From contig DATMGH010000107.1 in NCBI GenBank assembly GCA_035555675.1, forward strand, positions 1 to 59,592: a stretch of 59,592 nucleotides of DNA, given 5' to 3'. A program made the position numbers and the translations under genes. The DNA is from Solirubrobacter sp035555675. Lineage in GTDB: Bacteria > Actinomycetota > Thermoleophilia > Solirubrobacterales > Solirubrobacteraceae. A model generated the notes under the pieces. The model searched no databases, was not told where the DNA came from, and saw nothing but the letters and a program-made list of their open reading frames with translations. Within the stretch, counting starts at the first letter, position 1; every line of letters starts with the position of its first letter. Positions 50,089 through 59,234 of this stretch are shown here, one piece after another.

Positions 50089-52400
50089 TCAGTTCACGGT
50101 GATGGTGACCTTCACGGTGCGCTTCTTGCCGGCGGCGGACACGACGGTCAGCGTGAGCTTCAGCGCGCCTCGCGCGCGCTGCGCCCGCCGGCCCGGCAGT
50201 CTGAGCTTGAAGGTCAGCTTCCCGGCGCGATCGGCCTTGGCTTTGACCGTCGCGACCGTCTTGGCCTTGGACGCGGCCCGCAACGTCCCGCCCGACCGGG
50301 GCGCGAGCCCGGTGACCGTGACCTTCACGCCGCGCTTGAGCGTCCGTGCGCTGACCCGCTTGGCGACCGTCACCCGCGGCTCGACCACCGGCTTGGCCGG
50401 TCCTGTGGGGGTTGGCGACGGCTGCGGGGTGGCGGGGATCAGGTTCGCGGGGGCATCCACGGTGTAGGGAACCGAGACCGACGCCGTATTGCCGGCCCGG
50501 TCGGCGGCGGTCACCGTAAATGCGTGTTCGCCTGCGCTCGCGGTGTCCAGCGTGCCCGGCCCCGAACAGCTGGCGACGCCGCTGCCCGCGCCGTCGTCGC
50601 AGGCGAACACCGGGGTGACCTGCGCGCCGAGCGCGACATGTTGACCGGGCGTCGGGGAGCTGACGGTGATGACCGGCGCGTCACGGTCGACCGGCGCGGC
50701 CGCCCGCGGGCTGCTGGCGACCTGGCCCCAGCGATCGAACGCCAGGCACGTGCCGGCGGACGGGCAGGCGACCCGCGACCAGCGCCCGGCTTTGAGCAGC
50801 TTGTCCTGCCAGTGCGGCGCGGCGCTGAAGGCGTCGGTCGACGCGTGGGAGATCCCGCCGCTGCCCAGCATCACGCACAGCTCGAGCGACGGGCAGGACA
50901 CGTCGGCCAGGATCCCGTCGGCGATGCGGGTCCTCAGCCACGCCGACGGCGTCGCCGGCGAGCGAGTGGTCAGCACGGCCCCGCCGTCGTCACTGGGCGC
51001 GATGCACGCGGACGGCGCCGGGCAGACGATCCGCGCCGCCTCTTCGCCGGCGCCGTACGCGTACGACGTGCTCCAGGTCGGGGTGCTCGCGGCGGGGTTC
51101 GCCGAGCTCTGCAGCCGGGTGCTGTTGTAGAGCAGGCACAGCGACACGGACGGGCAGGTCACGCCGCTCACCGAGCCGAGGTCCTCGCCCGCGGAGGCGG
51201 GCGAGGACCACACGCCCGAGGCCGGCGCGGTCGAGCTGACGGTCTCGCCGTACGGGGAGGTCGCGACGCACAATGCGGCGGTCGGGCAGGCGAGGTCGAT
51301 CAGCGCGTGCCCCGGGTCGATCTTCGCCCGCGCCCACGCCGGGTCGGCCTTGTCGGCGCTGGTGGTCGAGAAGATGAAGCCGGCGCGGTCGGCGAACACG
51401 CAGAGCTGCGCGGTCGGGCAAGCCGGGCTGACCGGTCCGTTGGTGCCGTCGACCGGCACCGGCGCGCTCCACGCGGCGGCTCCGCCGGCCGGATCGACGG
51501 AGGTCAGGAGCTGCCCGGCATTGTCGCCGATCACGCACAGCGTGACCGACGGGCAGGCGGCCGAGCGGATGTGATTCGCTCCGTCGACCCGGGCCGTCGC
51601 CCAGCCGGTGGACGCCGGGGTCGCCGACGCGGCGATGTACCCGCTGTGCGCGAACACGAGGCACAGCCCGCCAGGCGCGCACGCGACCCCGGGGGTGCGG
51701 CTGTAATCGTGCACGTTGTCGGGCACGCCGGCCACCTGCGACCACGCGGCCTCGCCGCCGGTCGGGTTGGTGGACGCGATCGCGCGTGACGCGGCGTCGA
51801 CCGCGACACACAGCTGCGCGCTGGCGCACTCGATGTCGTCCAAGGAGCTGCCCTTCCCCACATTCACGCTCGCCCAGCCCGCGGCGGGGCCGGTCGGCGC
51901 GGTCGTGATCAGCGCCTGGCCGGTGTTCGAGACCGCGATGCACAACGTGCTGGTGGGGCAGTCGACCGCGACCATCGACGCTCCCGGGATGGTCACGGCG
52001 TGCCACGCTCCGGCGCCGCCGGGCGGATCGGTGGAATAGACGACATCGTCGCCACCCACCCCGACGCAGAACTGCACCGACGGGCAGGACACACCCGCGA
52101 CGCGCCGTCCCAGCTCGGCCGCAGCCCATTCGCCGGGCGCCGTCGGGGTGCGAGTGACCAGCACGCCGCCGTTGGTCGCGGCCACGCACAGCGCGCTGGC
52201 CGGACAGTCGAGGTCGTTGACGACGGGTTGCGTGGAGGTCAGCGTCCAGGACGCCGGATTCGCGGGCGTGGTCGTGGTGAGCCCCACGCCAGCGGATCCG
52301 CGGCCGCGACCGAGGCCGCGGCGCACTGCGGCGCCAGCACGATGCACAGCGCGAGCAGCAGCCGCCGTCCGAGCCCGACCCAGTCGTCCGTGACCCTCAT
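50089..52400 (-). pseudogene. Secreted 12-repeat beta-propeller-like protein, frameshifted after the signal peptide
   Basis: ATG 52400, with AAGGAGAGG upstream, encodes a signal peptide (LGRRLLLALCIVLAPQCAAA) and mature start ADPLAW. The main frame resumes one base over as GLTTTTPANPASWTLTSTQ. One G missing from the run at 52282-52285 (C on the plus strand) would join them. The body has 12 repeats of about 47 residues, each with C-x5-C (CPASALC, CPSVQFC, CPTSTLC and so on), then an HYR/Ig-like domain (about 600-680) and a basic C-terminal beta domain. It would be a large cell-surface protein. The frame as given has no signal peptide. Confidence 0.75.
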
Positions 52401-52568
52401 GACCTCTCCTTGGACCCGCGAGTGCGTGCGCGGTGATCGTCGCCAATCCTCACCGACGCTGTCAAGCCCGCGGCGAGCCTCGGCCGCGCCGCCATCGCAG
52501 GGCGTGGGCGGCGACCCTGGACCTTCGCGGGGCGCCTACCGGGCCGCCGCGCCCCATCATCGGATGCC

Positions 52569-52787
52569 ATGAGCGAAGACGGCGCCGAGATCATCGCGAT
52601 CGACGAGCACGCGGCGTTCTGCCTGGTGGCCGCCCAGACGGGCAACCCGCTGCGCCACGCGCTCGTCGACGGCACGACCCTGGAAGCGCTGACCACCCGG
52701 ATCAGCGAGCTCTACGACGGCGCGACCGACCGGCTGGCCGAGGACGTCGACCGGCTGCTGGCCGCCTACGCGTCCGCCAGCCGGTAG
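52569..52787 (+). CDS. Small hypothetical protein
   Basis: The 72-aa acidic product (IIAIDEHAAFCLVAAQTGNPLRHALVDG, LEALTTRISELYDGATDRLAEDVDRLL) has no family I recognise. Amphipathic helices and normal codon usage support a gene. It overlaps the eda 3' end by 22 nt in convergent orientation. I see no clear promoter. Confidence 0.5.
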   Translation: MSEDGAEIIAIDEHAAFCLVAAQTGNPLRHALVDGTTLEALTTRISELYDGATDRLAEDVDRLLAAYASASR

Positions 52788-53365
52788 GCCTGCGCGGCGA
52801 GCGCTTCGACGTCCCCCGCGGTCATCCAGGACCCGCCGACGCACACGACGTTCGGCTGCGCCAGGTAGTCGGGCGCGTTGCCGGCGTTGATCCCGCCGGT
52901 CGGGCAGAAGCGCATCTGCGGGAACGGCCCCCCGAACGCCTTCAGCGCGCGCACGCCGCCGACCAGCTCAGCGGGGAACAGCTTCGCGTGCGTGATGCCG
53001 CGCTCGAGCAGCGCCACGATGTCCGACGCGGTCGCGGTCCCGGGCAGGAACGGCACGCCGGAGCCCTGCAGCGCGTCGAGCAGGTTCGGCGTCGCGCCCG
53101 GGGAGACGAGGAAGCGCGCGCCGGCGTCGACCGACGCGGCGATCTGCGCGGCGGTCGTGACCGTGCCGGCGCCGACGACGGCGCCCTCGACCTCGGCCGC
53201 GATCCGCCGCATCGACTCGAGCGCCGCGTCCGTCCGCAGCGTGACCTCGATCGCCCGCAGCCCGCCGCGCACGAGCGCGCTGGCCAGCGGCACGGCGTCG
53301 GCGACGTCGTCGATCACGACGACGGGGACGACGGGCGCGAGCCCGGTGATCTCTTCGATGGTCAT
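52766..53365 (-). CDS. eda: KDPG aldolase
   Basis: The 199-aa class I aldolase splits 2-keto-3-deoxy-6-phosphogluconate to pyruvate and glyceraldehyde-3-phosphate. Active-site features are E in IEVTLRT, VGAGTV, the Schiff-base lysine in THAKLFPAE and the phosphate-binding CPTGGINAGNAPDYL. The ATG overlaps the edd stop (ATGA at 53362), so it is translationally coupled to edd, as in many Entner-Doudoroff operons. Confidence 0.95.
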   Translation of the reverse strand: MTIEEITGLAPVVPVVVIDDVADAVPLASALVRGGLRAIEVTLRTDAALESMRRIAAEVEGAVVGAGTVTTAAQIAASVDAGARFLVSPGATPNLLDALQGSGVPFLPGTATASDIVALLERGITHAKLFPAELVGGVRALKAFGGPFPQMRFCPTGGINAGNAPDYLAQPNVVCVGGSWMTAGDVEALAAQAYRLADA

Positions 53366-55161
53366 GCGTATACCGCCGTCTGGTCAGTCGTGAACACGGA
53401 AGCGCCCTCGTCGGCGCGGCCGATCCGCTCGCGGAACGCCGCGAACAGCTCGCGGCCGGTGCCGTGGGCGATCGGCTCCGGGATCCAGGGCTCGCGCTCG
53501 TCGAGGTCGGCGTCGACGTCGAGCCGCCCCGTCTCGGCGTCGAGGCGGATCAGGTCGCCGTCGCGGACGCGCGCGAGCGGCCCGCCGGCCGCGGCCTCGG
53601 GCGTGCAGTGCAGCGCCGCCGGCACCTTGCCGGACGCGCCGCTCATGCGCCCGTCGGTGACGAGCGCGACGCGGTGGCCGCGGTCCATCAGCACCCCGAG
53701 CGCGGGCGTCAGCTTGTGCAGCTCCGGCATCCCGTTCGCGCGCGGGCCCTGGTGGCGCAGGACCGCGACGAGGTCGTGGTCGAGCTCGCCGCGCTCGAAC
53801 GCGGCCAGGAAGCCGGCCTGGTCGTCGAACACGCGCGCCGGCGCGGCGACGACCCGGTGCTCGGGCGCGACCGCGGAGACCTTGATGACCGCGCGGCCGA
53901 GGCCGCCGTCGAGCACGCGGATGCCGCCCTCGGCCGCGAACGGCGCCGCCGCGGGGCGCAGGACGGCCGCGTCGCGGCTCGCGCGCGGCGCCGGCCGCCA
54001 CCGCAGCCGTCCGTCCTCCAGGTGCGGCTCGTCCCGGTAGCGGCCGAGCCCGTGGCCCGCGACGGTGTGCACGTCCGGGTGCAGGAAGCCGGCGTCGAGC
54101 AGCTCGCCGAGCACGAACGGGACGCCGCCGGCGGCGTGGAACTGGTTGATGTCCGCCGCGCCGTTCGGGTACACGCGGGCCAGCAGCGGCGTGACCGCGC
54201 TGAGGTCGTTGAAGTCGTCCCAGGTGAGCGTGACGCCCGCGGCGGCGGCGACCGCGACCAGGTGCATCGTGTGGTTGGTCGACCCGCCGGTCGCGAGCAG
54301 CGCGACGACGCCGTTGACCAGCGCGCGCTCGTCCAGCAGCTCGCCGATCGGGGCGCAGCCGGCGACCGCGACGCGCGCGGCCTCGGCGGTGAGCGCGCGG
54401 CGCAGCTCGGTCCCCGGGTTCACGAACGACGCGCCGGGCAGGTGCAGGCCCATCGCCTCGACCACCAGCTGGTTGGAGTTCGCGGTGCCGTAGAACGTGC
54501 AGGTGCCGGGCGCGTGGTAGGAGGCCAGCTCGGCCTCCAGCAGCTCCTCCTGGCCCGCCTCGCCGGCCGCGTGACGCTGGCGGACGCGGCTCTTCTCGCC
54601 GTTCGGCAGGCCGGACGGCATCGGCCCGGCGGGCACGAACACGGTCGGCAGGTGGCCGAACGCGAGCGCGCCGATCAGCAGCCCGGGCACGATCTTGTCG
54701 CACACGCCGAGCATCAGCGCGCCGTCGAACATGTCGTGGCTGAGCGCGACCGCCGTGCTCATCGCGACCACGTCGCGCGAGAACAGGGAGAGCTCCATGC
54801 CCGCGCGGCCCTGCGTGATGCCGTCGCACATCGCCGGCACGCCGCCGGCGACCTGGGCGACGCCGCCGGCCTGCGCGGCCGCGCGCTTGAGGACCGCCGG
54901 GTAGCGCTCGTACGGCTGGTGCGCCGAGAGCATGTCGTTGTAGGAGGTGACGATCGCGACGTTGGGCCGCTCCCCCGCTTTGAGGTGCAGCTTCTCGTCG
55001 GCGCCGCACGCGGCCAGGCCATGGGCGAGGTTCGCGCAGCCCAGCGCACCGCGCGCCGGGCCCGCGGCGCGAGCGGCGCGGATGCGTTCGAGGTAGGCCG
55101 AGCGGCGCGGCTCGCTGCGCGCGGCGATCCGCGCGGTGACTTCCCTGACGACTGGATGCAC
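53362..55161 (-). CDS. edd: 6-Phosphogluconate dehydratase
   Basis: The 599-aa IlvD/Edd family enzyme converts 6-phosphogluconate to KDPG with a [4Fe-4S] cluster. Landmarks are NVAIVTSYNDMLSAHQPYE, the cluster cysteines in GGVPAMCDG and LGVCDKIVPG and CTFYGTANSNQ, and the later LVTDGRMSGASGKVPAALH. GTG 55161 is chosen: VHPVVREVTARI matches family N-termini and a TTGCGC-17-TAAGTT promoter ends 7 nt before it. An open frame to 55242 would cross the operators. It is under probable control of the divergent LacI-type protein. Confidence 0.95.
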   Translation of the reverse strand: MHPVVREVTARIAARSEPRRSAYLERIRAARAAGPARGALGCANLAHGLAACGADEKLHLKAGERPNVAIVTSYNDMLSAHQPYERYPAVLKRAAAQAGGVAQVAGGVPAMCDGITQGRAGMELSLFSRDVVAMSTAVALSHDMFDGALMLGVCDKIVPGLLIGALAFGHLPTVFVPAGPMPSGLPNGEKSRVRQRHAAGEAGQEELLEAELASYHAPGTCTFYGTANSNQLVVEAMGLHLPGASFVNPGTELRRALTAEAARVAVAGCAPIGELLDERALVNGVVALLATGGSTNHTMHLVAVAAAAGVTLTWDDFNDLSAVTPLLARVYPNGAADINQFHAAGGVPFVLGELLDAGFLHPDVHTVAGHGLGRYRDEPHLEDGRLRWRPAPRASRDAAVLRPAAAPFAAEGGIRVLDGGLGRAVIKVSAVAPEHRVVAAPARVFDDQAGFLAAFERGELDHDLVAVLRHQGPRANGMPELHKLTPALGVLMDRGHRVALVTDGRMSGASGKVPAALHCTPEAAAGGPLARVRDGDLIRLDAETGRLDVDADLDEREPWIPEPIAHGTGRELFAAFRERIGRADEGASVFTTDQTAVYA

Positions 55162-55168
55162 GGGTACG

Positions 55169-55197
55169 AACTTACAGGCGCAAGCGCTTGCGCGCAA
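55169..55197 (-). promoter_or_regulatory. Promoter of edd-eda
   Basis: On the minus strand TTGCGC (55197-55192), a 17-bp spacer and TAAGTT (55174-55169) form the best -35/-10 pair in the window. The start GTG is 7 nt beyond. The -35 lies within the LacI-type operators, so bound repressor would block RNA polymerase. Confidence 0.7.
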
Positions 55198-55206
55198 GCG
55201 CTTGCG
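55179..55206. promoter_or_regulatory. Two tandem LacI-family operators
   Basis: CGCAAGCGCTTGCG occurs perfectly twice, at 55179-55192 and 55193-55206, each a 14-bp palindrome with the central CG typical of LacI/GalR sites. They cover the edd -35 and spacer and lie 57 nt upstream of the regulator ATG, so both genes may be controlled. Confidence 0.85.
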
Positions 55207-55262
55207 ATGCCTTCGTGCGGCCCTCCGGACGCGGTTTGCCATCCTGGGTGGTCGTGGTGACC

Positions 55263-56312
55263 ATGGCCGACGTGGCGCGCCTGGCCGGCGTCTCGGTGAC
55301 GACGGTGTCGCACGTCATCAACGGCACGCGTCCCGCCAGCGAACGCACGCGCGAGCGCGTGCTGGAGGCGATCGAGCGCACCGGCTACCGCCCGAACACG
55401 CTCGCCCGCGCGCTGGCCCGCGGCGGCACGCAGTCGCTCGGGCTCGCGATCAGCGGGCTCTCGAACCCGTACTTCTCGGAGGTCGTGTCCGCGATCGAAG
55501 GCGCCGCCAGCCGCGCCGGCCACACGCTGCTGCTGGGCGACACGCGCGAGGACCCCGAGCAGGAGCTGCGGATCGTCCGCGCGCTGGCCGAGCGCCAGGT
55601 CGACGGCATGCTGCTCGCGCCGACCGCCGGGGCGCTCGAGCACGCGCTGCCCTACCTCGAGTCCCAGGGCATCCCGACCGTCCTGCTGGACCGGTTCGTC
55701 GACGCGGACTTCGACCAGGTCGGCTCCGACAACGAGCAGCCGACCGCGCGCCTGGTCGAGCACCTGATCGACCGCGGCCACCGCCGGATCGGCATGGCGA
55801 TCGGCATCCGCGGGCTGAGCACGACCGACGAGCGCGTGCGCGGCTACAAGCTGGCGCTCGAGCGCGGCGGCCTCGGGTTCGATCCGGCGCTGCTGGCCGA
55901 GGGCGCCTCCGAGCGCGACCGGGCGCGCGCCGCGATGGACGCGCTGTTGGACCTCGACGATCCCCCCACCGCCATGGTCAGCGGCAACAACTTCATGACG
56001 ATCGGCGTCCTGCGGGCCTTCGCCGATCGCGGGCTGCGCGTGCCCGACGACATGGCGCTGGTCGCGTTCGACGACTTCGAGTGGGCCGACCTGTTCGCCC
56101 CGCGCCTGACGGTGATCCGCCAGCCGACCGCCGAGCTGGGCGAGCGCGCCGTCGCGCTGCTGCTCTCGCGGCTGGAGGATCCCGAGCGGCCGCCCCGGCG
56201 CGAGCGGCTGGAGGCGACGTTCGTGCACCGCGACTCCTGCGGATGCACAGGACGTTCACCTGCGCCCCAGATACGCGCGCAACCCTCCGAGCATGACGAC
56301 GTCACCGCGTGA
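55263..56312 (+). CDS. LacI-family transcriptional regulator of edd-eda
   Basis: The 349-aa product has a LacI HTH (MADVARLAGVSVTTVSHVINGTR), the hinge helix (YRPNTLARALARGGT) and a periplasmic-binding-protein-like effector domain (about 60-335). It ends with a short His/Cys tail (VHRDSCGC), then a disordered 20 residues. It probably represses edd-eda and itself via the palindromes at 55179-55206, with a gluconate- or KDPG-type inducer (inference). ATG 55263 is chosen; GTG 55257 is possible. Confidence 0.9.
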   Translation: MADVARLAGVSVTTVSHVINGTRPASERTRERVLEAIERTGYRPNTLARALARGGTQSLGLAISGLSNPYFSEVVSAIEGAASRAGHTLLLGDTREDPEQELRIVRALAERQVDGMLLAPTAGALEHALPYLESQGIPTVLLDRFVDADFDQVGSDNEQPTARLVEHLIDRGHRRIGMAIGIRGLSTTDERVRGYKLALERGGLGFDPALLAEGASERDRARAAMDALLDLDDPPTAMVSGNNFMTIGVLRAFADRGLRVPDDMALVAFDDFEWADLFAPRLTVIRQPTAELGERAVALLLSRLEDPERPPRRERLEATFVHRDSCGCTGRSPAPQIRAQPSEHDDVTA

Positions 56313-56342
56313 GCTCGGCATCACCACCCTGCTTCTCTCGAT

Positions 56343-56864
56343 CTACGTCAGCGCCCGCGGCGGGGCGCAGGTCGCCGGCGCCGCGCGCCGCCTCTTGCGG
56401 TAGGTGACGAGGTCGGCCGGCGCGGTGAGCAGCGGCTCGTCGAAGCGCCGGCGCGAGACCTCGCGGTAGCCCAGGCGGCTGTACCACTCGTGCAGCCGCA
56501 CCTTGGACGGGTGCGGCGCGCCGTGCGGCACCAGCAGCTCGAGCTGCATCAGCGGCGTGTCGAACCGCGCCTCGGCGTACTCGAGCAGCGCGCGGCCCGC
56601 GCCCGTCCCGAACGCCTCCGGGTCGACCGAGAGCATCCCCAGCTCAGCGGTGTCCGGCGCGACCATCCGGACCCGCACCGTCCCGATCACGCGCCCGTCC
56701 ACGCGCGCGACCGCGATCTCGCCGCGCTCGATCAGCTGCGCGACCGTGTGCGCGTTCGTGCGCTCCCAGCCGTCGCCCCAGATGCCCGGCTCGCCCGCGT
56801 GGTAGGCGGCGTTGACGATCCGCGCGACCTCGGCCGCGTCCTCCGCGCCCGCGGTCGTGATCAC
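56343..56864 (-). CDS. GNAT family N-acetyltransferase
   Basis: The 173-aa GNAT-fold protein has ELGMLSVDPEAFGTGAGRALLEYAE (acetyl-CoA-binding loop variant of Q/RxxGxG/A) and VRLHEWYSRLGYREVSRRRF in motif B. It acetylates an unknown amine or amino acid. Its start overlaps the stop of the upstream CCA-type gene by 4 nt. Confidence 0.85.
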   Translation of the reverse strand: MITTAGAEDAAEVARIVNAAYHAGEPGIWGDGWERTNAHTVAQLIERGEIAVARVDGRVIGTVRVRMVAPDTAELGMLSVDPEAFGTGAGRALLEYAEARFDTPLMQLELLVPHGAPHPSKVRLHEWYSRLGYREVSRRRFDEPLLTAPADLVTYRKRRRAAPATCAPPRALT

Positions 56865-58189
56865 GCCAGCTCCCGCGCGCGCTCGAGCGCCTGCTCGCGC
56901 GTGGTGAGCTCGCCCGCGTAGCGGTCCTCCTCCAGCCGCGCGAGGATCGCGCCGACGTGCGGGCCGGGGGCGACGCCCGCGCGGATCAGCTCGTCCCCGC
57001 GCACCAGCGGCGGCGGGACCGGCTCGCGCGCGGCGGCGACCAGCGTGTCGGCGACCTCGAGGTGCGCGGCGATCGCCCGCTCGGCGTTGCGGCCGCGGGT
57101 CGCGAGGCGGTCGGCGACGGTGAAGATCGTGATATCGGCGCTGTACGGGCGGGTCGCGACCAAATAGCGCCAGATCGTGCGGCGGTCGAGCGGGCGCTGG
57201 TGGACCAGGAAGCCGGCGTCCAGGTGGTGGGCGATCAGCGCGGCGACGTAGTCGCGCAGCTTCTGGGAGGAGCGCAGGCGCTTGAGGACGTCGCGGGCCA
57301 GCTCCGCCCCCTCGCTGTCGTGCCCGATGAACGTCACGCGCCCGTCCGGCAGCTCGCCGCGGGTGAGCGGCTTGGCGGCGTCGTGCAGCAGCGCGGCCCA
57401 GCGCATCGCCTCGCCGCGGGTCAGCTCGTCCGCGAGCGGCGCCTCGAGCTCCGGGTAGTCGAGCTTGGTGACCTCCTCCAGCACCGCCAGCGTGTGCTCG
57501 TAGACGTCGAGGTGGTGGAAGTGGCTCTGCTCGACGCCCTTCAGCGCCGCCAGCTCGGGCAGGATGACCGCGGTCAGCCCGTGCTCGTCCATCAGCGCCA
57601 GCCCGCGCAGGACGTCCGGCGCGCAGACCACGCGCTTGAGCTCGGCGAACACGCGCTCGGCCGCGACGCGCGACAGCGCCGGTGCGGTGTCCGCGACCGC
57701 GCGGGCGGTCGCCGGGTCGATCTCGAGCCGCAGCTCGACCGCGATCCGCACGGCCCGCAGGCTCCGCAGCGGGTCCTCCTGCAGCGCGCGCGCGGAGACC
57801 ATCCGCACGCGCCGCGCCTCGAGGTCCGCGCGCCCGCCGTGCGGGTCCAGCAGCTCGCCGCCGCCCAGCGGCTCCGCCATCGCGTTGATCGTGAAGTCGC
57901 GCTGGGCGAGGTCGCGCTCGATGTCGTCGTCGCGCAGCGTGACCAGGTCGACGTGCCAGGCGTGCTCCGGCGCGACCACGCGCCAGGCGCCGAACGCGCC
58001 GCTGAGCTCGAACGCCGCGCCCCGCACCGCCCGTGCCAGCTTGCGCGCGAGCGGCTTCGGGTCACCCGGCACGGCGAGGTCGATGTCCTCGGTGTCGCGG
58101 CCGAGCAGGTGGTCGCGGACGGCGCCGCCGACCAGCCAGACCGGCGCGTCGCCCAGCGTCGCCCGGGCGGCGTCCAGCGCCTCAGACAT
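56861..58189 (-). CDS. CCA-adding-type tRNA nucleotidyltransferase with HD domain
   Basis: The 442-aa class II nucleotidyltransferase has WLVGGAVRDHLLGRDTEDIDLAV (GGxVRD with DxD), RDFTINAMA and EDPLRSLRAVRIAVEL for the NTP and tRNA sites. An HD domain (LLHDAAK, LIAHHLDAGF) follows at about 240-330. It adds or repairs the 3'-CCA of tRNAs; the two tRNA genes in this window do not encode CCA, so such an enzyme is needed. Whether it adds all of CCA or only part is not settled. It overlaps alr by 8 nt. Confidence 0.88.
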   Translation of the reverse strand: MSEALDAARATLGDAPVWLVGGAVRDHLLGRDTEDIDLAVPGDPKPLARKLARAVRGAAFELSGAFGAWRVVAPEHAWHVDLVTLRDDDIERDLAQRDFTINAMAEPLGGGELLDPHGGRADLEARRVRMVSARALQEDPLRSLRAVRIAVELRLEIDPATARAVADTAPALSRVAAERVFAELKRVVCAPDVLRGLALMDEHGLTAVILPELAALKGVEQSHFHHLDVYEHTLAVLEEVTKLDYPELEAPLADELTRGEAMRWAALLHDAAKPLTRGELPDGRVTFIGHDSEGAELARDVLKRLRSSQKLRDYVAALIAHHLDAGFLVHQRPLDRRTIWRYLVATRPYSADITIFTVADRLATRGRNAERAIAAHLEVADTLVAAAREPVPPPLVRGDELIRAGVAPGPHVGAILARLEEDRYAGELTTREQALERARELA

Positions 58190-59222
58190 GCCGGCGCGGC
58201 ACGCGCGCGCTGATCCCGCACGTGATCTCGTAGTTGATCGTCCCGAGCGTGCGGGCGACGTCCTCGGCGAGGATGCCGTCGCCGATCAGGACGGCCTCGG
58301 CGCCGCGCTGCACCGGCGTGTCGCCGAGGTCGACGGTGACGTTGTCCATCGAGATCGTCCCGACGCCCGGGACCCGGCGGCCGTCGATCACGGCCTCGAA
58401 CGCGTTCGTCAGCCCGCGCCGGAACCCGTCCCCGTAGCCGATCGGGAGCGTGCCGATCCACGTCTCGCGCGACGCGATGAACCGGCGCCCGTAGCCGACG
58501 CTGTCGCCGGGTCTGACGCGCTTGACGTCGGCCACGTAGGACGTGAGCCGGAGCGCCGGCTCCAGGCCGTGGTCGGCCGGGTCGCGGTGAAACGGGTCCA
58601 GCCCGTAGAGCGCGATGCCGCAGCGGACCATGTCCAGGCGGGCGTCCGGCTCGGCGAGGGTCGCGGCCGAGTTGGCGGCGTGGCGCGGGGCGCCGACGCC
58701 GTTCGCCCAGGCGGTGAAGCGCGCGAGCTGCTCGCGCAGGAACGCGGGGTCGTCGTCGGCGGTCGCGAAGTGGGTCATCACGCCGGCCAGGTGCAGGCCG
58801 CGCTCCTTGGCCGCCTGCGCGACCCGCGTGGCGGCGGCCGGGTCCGGCGTGCCGAGGCGGCCCATGCCGGTGTCGAGCTTGACGTGCACGCGCGTGCCGG
58901 CGGGCAGGCCGTCCAGCAGCTCCTCGCGCCAGGCGACGACCTCGGCGCGCGCCTCGAGCGCGATCGCCAGCTCCTCGGGCGAGAGCGCGCCGAGGACGAG
59001 CAGCGGCGCGTCGACGTTCGCCGCTCGCAGCGCGCGCGCCTCGTTCGCCGTGGCGACGGCGAGCATCGTCGCTCCGCCCGCGAGTGCCGCGCGTCCGGCG
59101 GCGGCCGCGCCGTGCCCGTACCCGTCGGCCTTCACCACCGCGCACAGCGGCGCGAGCGCCGCCAGGCGGGCGGCGTTGCGCGCGATCGCGCCCGTGTCGA
59201 TCCTGGCCTCGGCCCGCAACAT
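58182..59222 (-). CDS. alr: Alanine racemase
   Basis: The 346-aa fold-type III PLP enzyme makes D-alanine for peptidoglycan. The catalytic lysine is in CAVVKADGYGHG, PLP-contacting motifs include HVKLDTGMGRLG and HAANSAATL, and the second catalytic Tyr region is DSVGYGRRF. Full length. ATG 59222 is the conserved start (MLRAEARIDTGAIARNA). It lies 12 nt downstream of nnrD, a common neighbour in actinobacteria. Confidence 0.94.
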   Translation of the reverse strand: MLRAEARIDTGAIARNAARLAALAPLCAVVKADGYGHGAAAAGRAALAGGATMLAVATANEARALRAANVDAPLLVLGALSPEELAIALEARAEVVAWREELLDGLPAGTRVHVKLDTGMGRLGTPDPAAATRVAQAAKERGLHLAGVMTHFATADDDPAFLREQLARFTAWANGVGAPRHAANSAATLAEPDARLDMVRCGIALYGLDPFHRDPADHGLEPALRLTSYVADVKRVRPGDSVGYGRRFIASRETWIGTLPIGYGDGFRRGLTNAFEAVIDGRRVPGVGTISMDNVTVDLGDTPVQRGAEAVLIGDGILAEDVARTLGTINYEITCGISARVPRRHV

Positions 59223-59234
59223 GAGACGGTGAGG

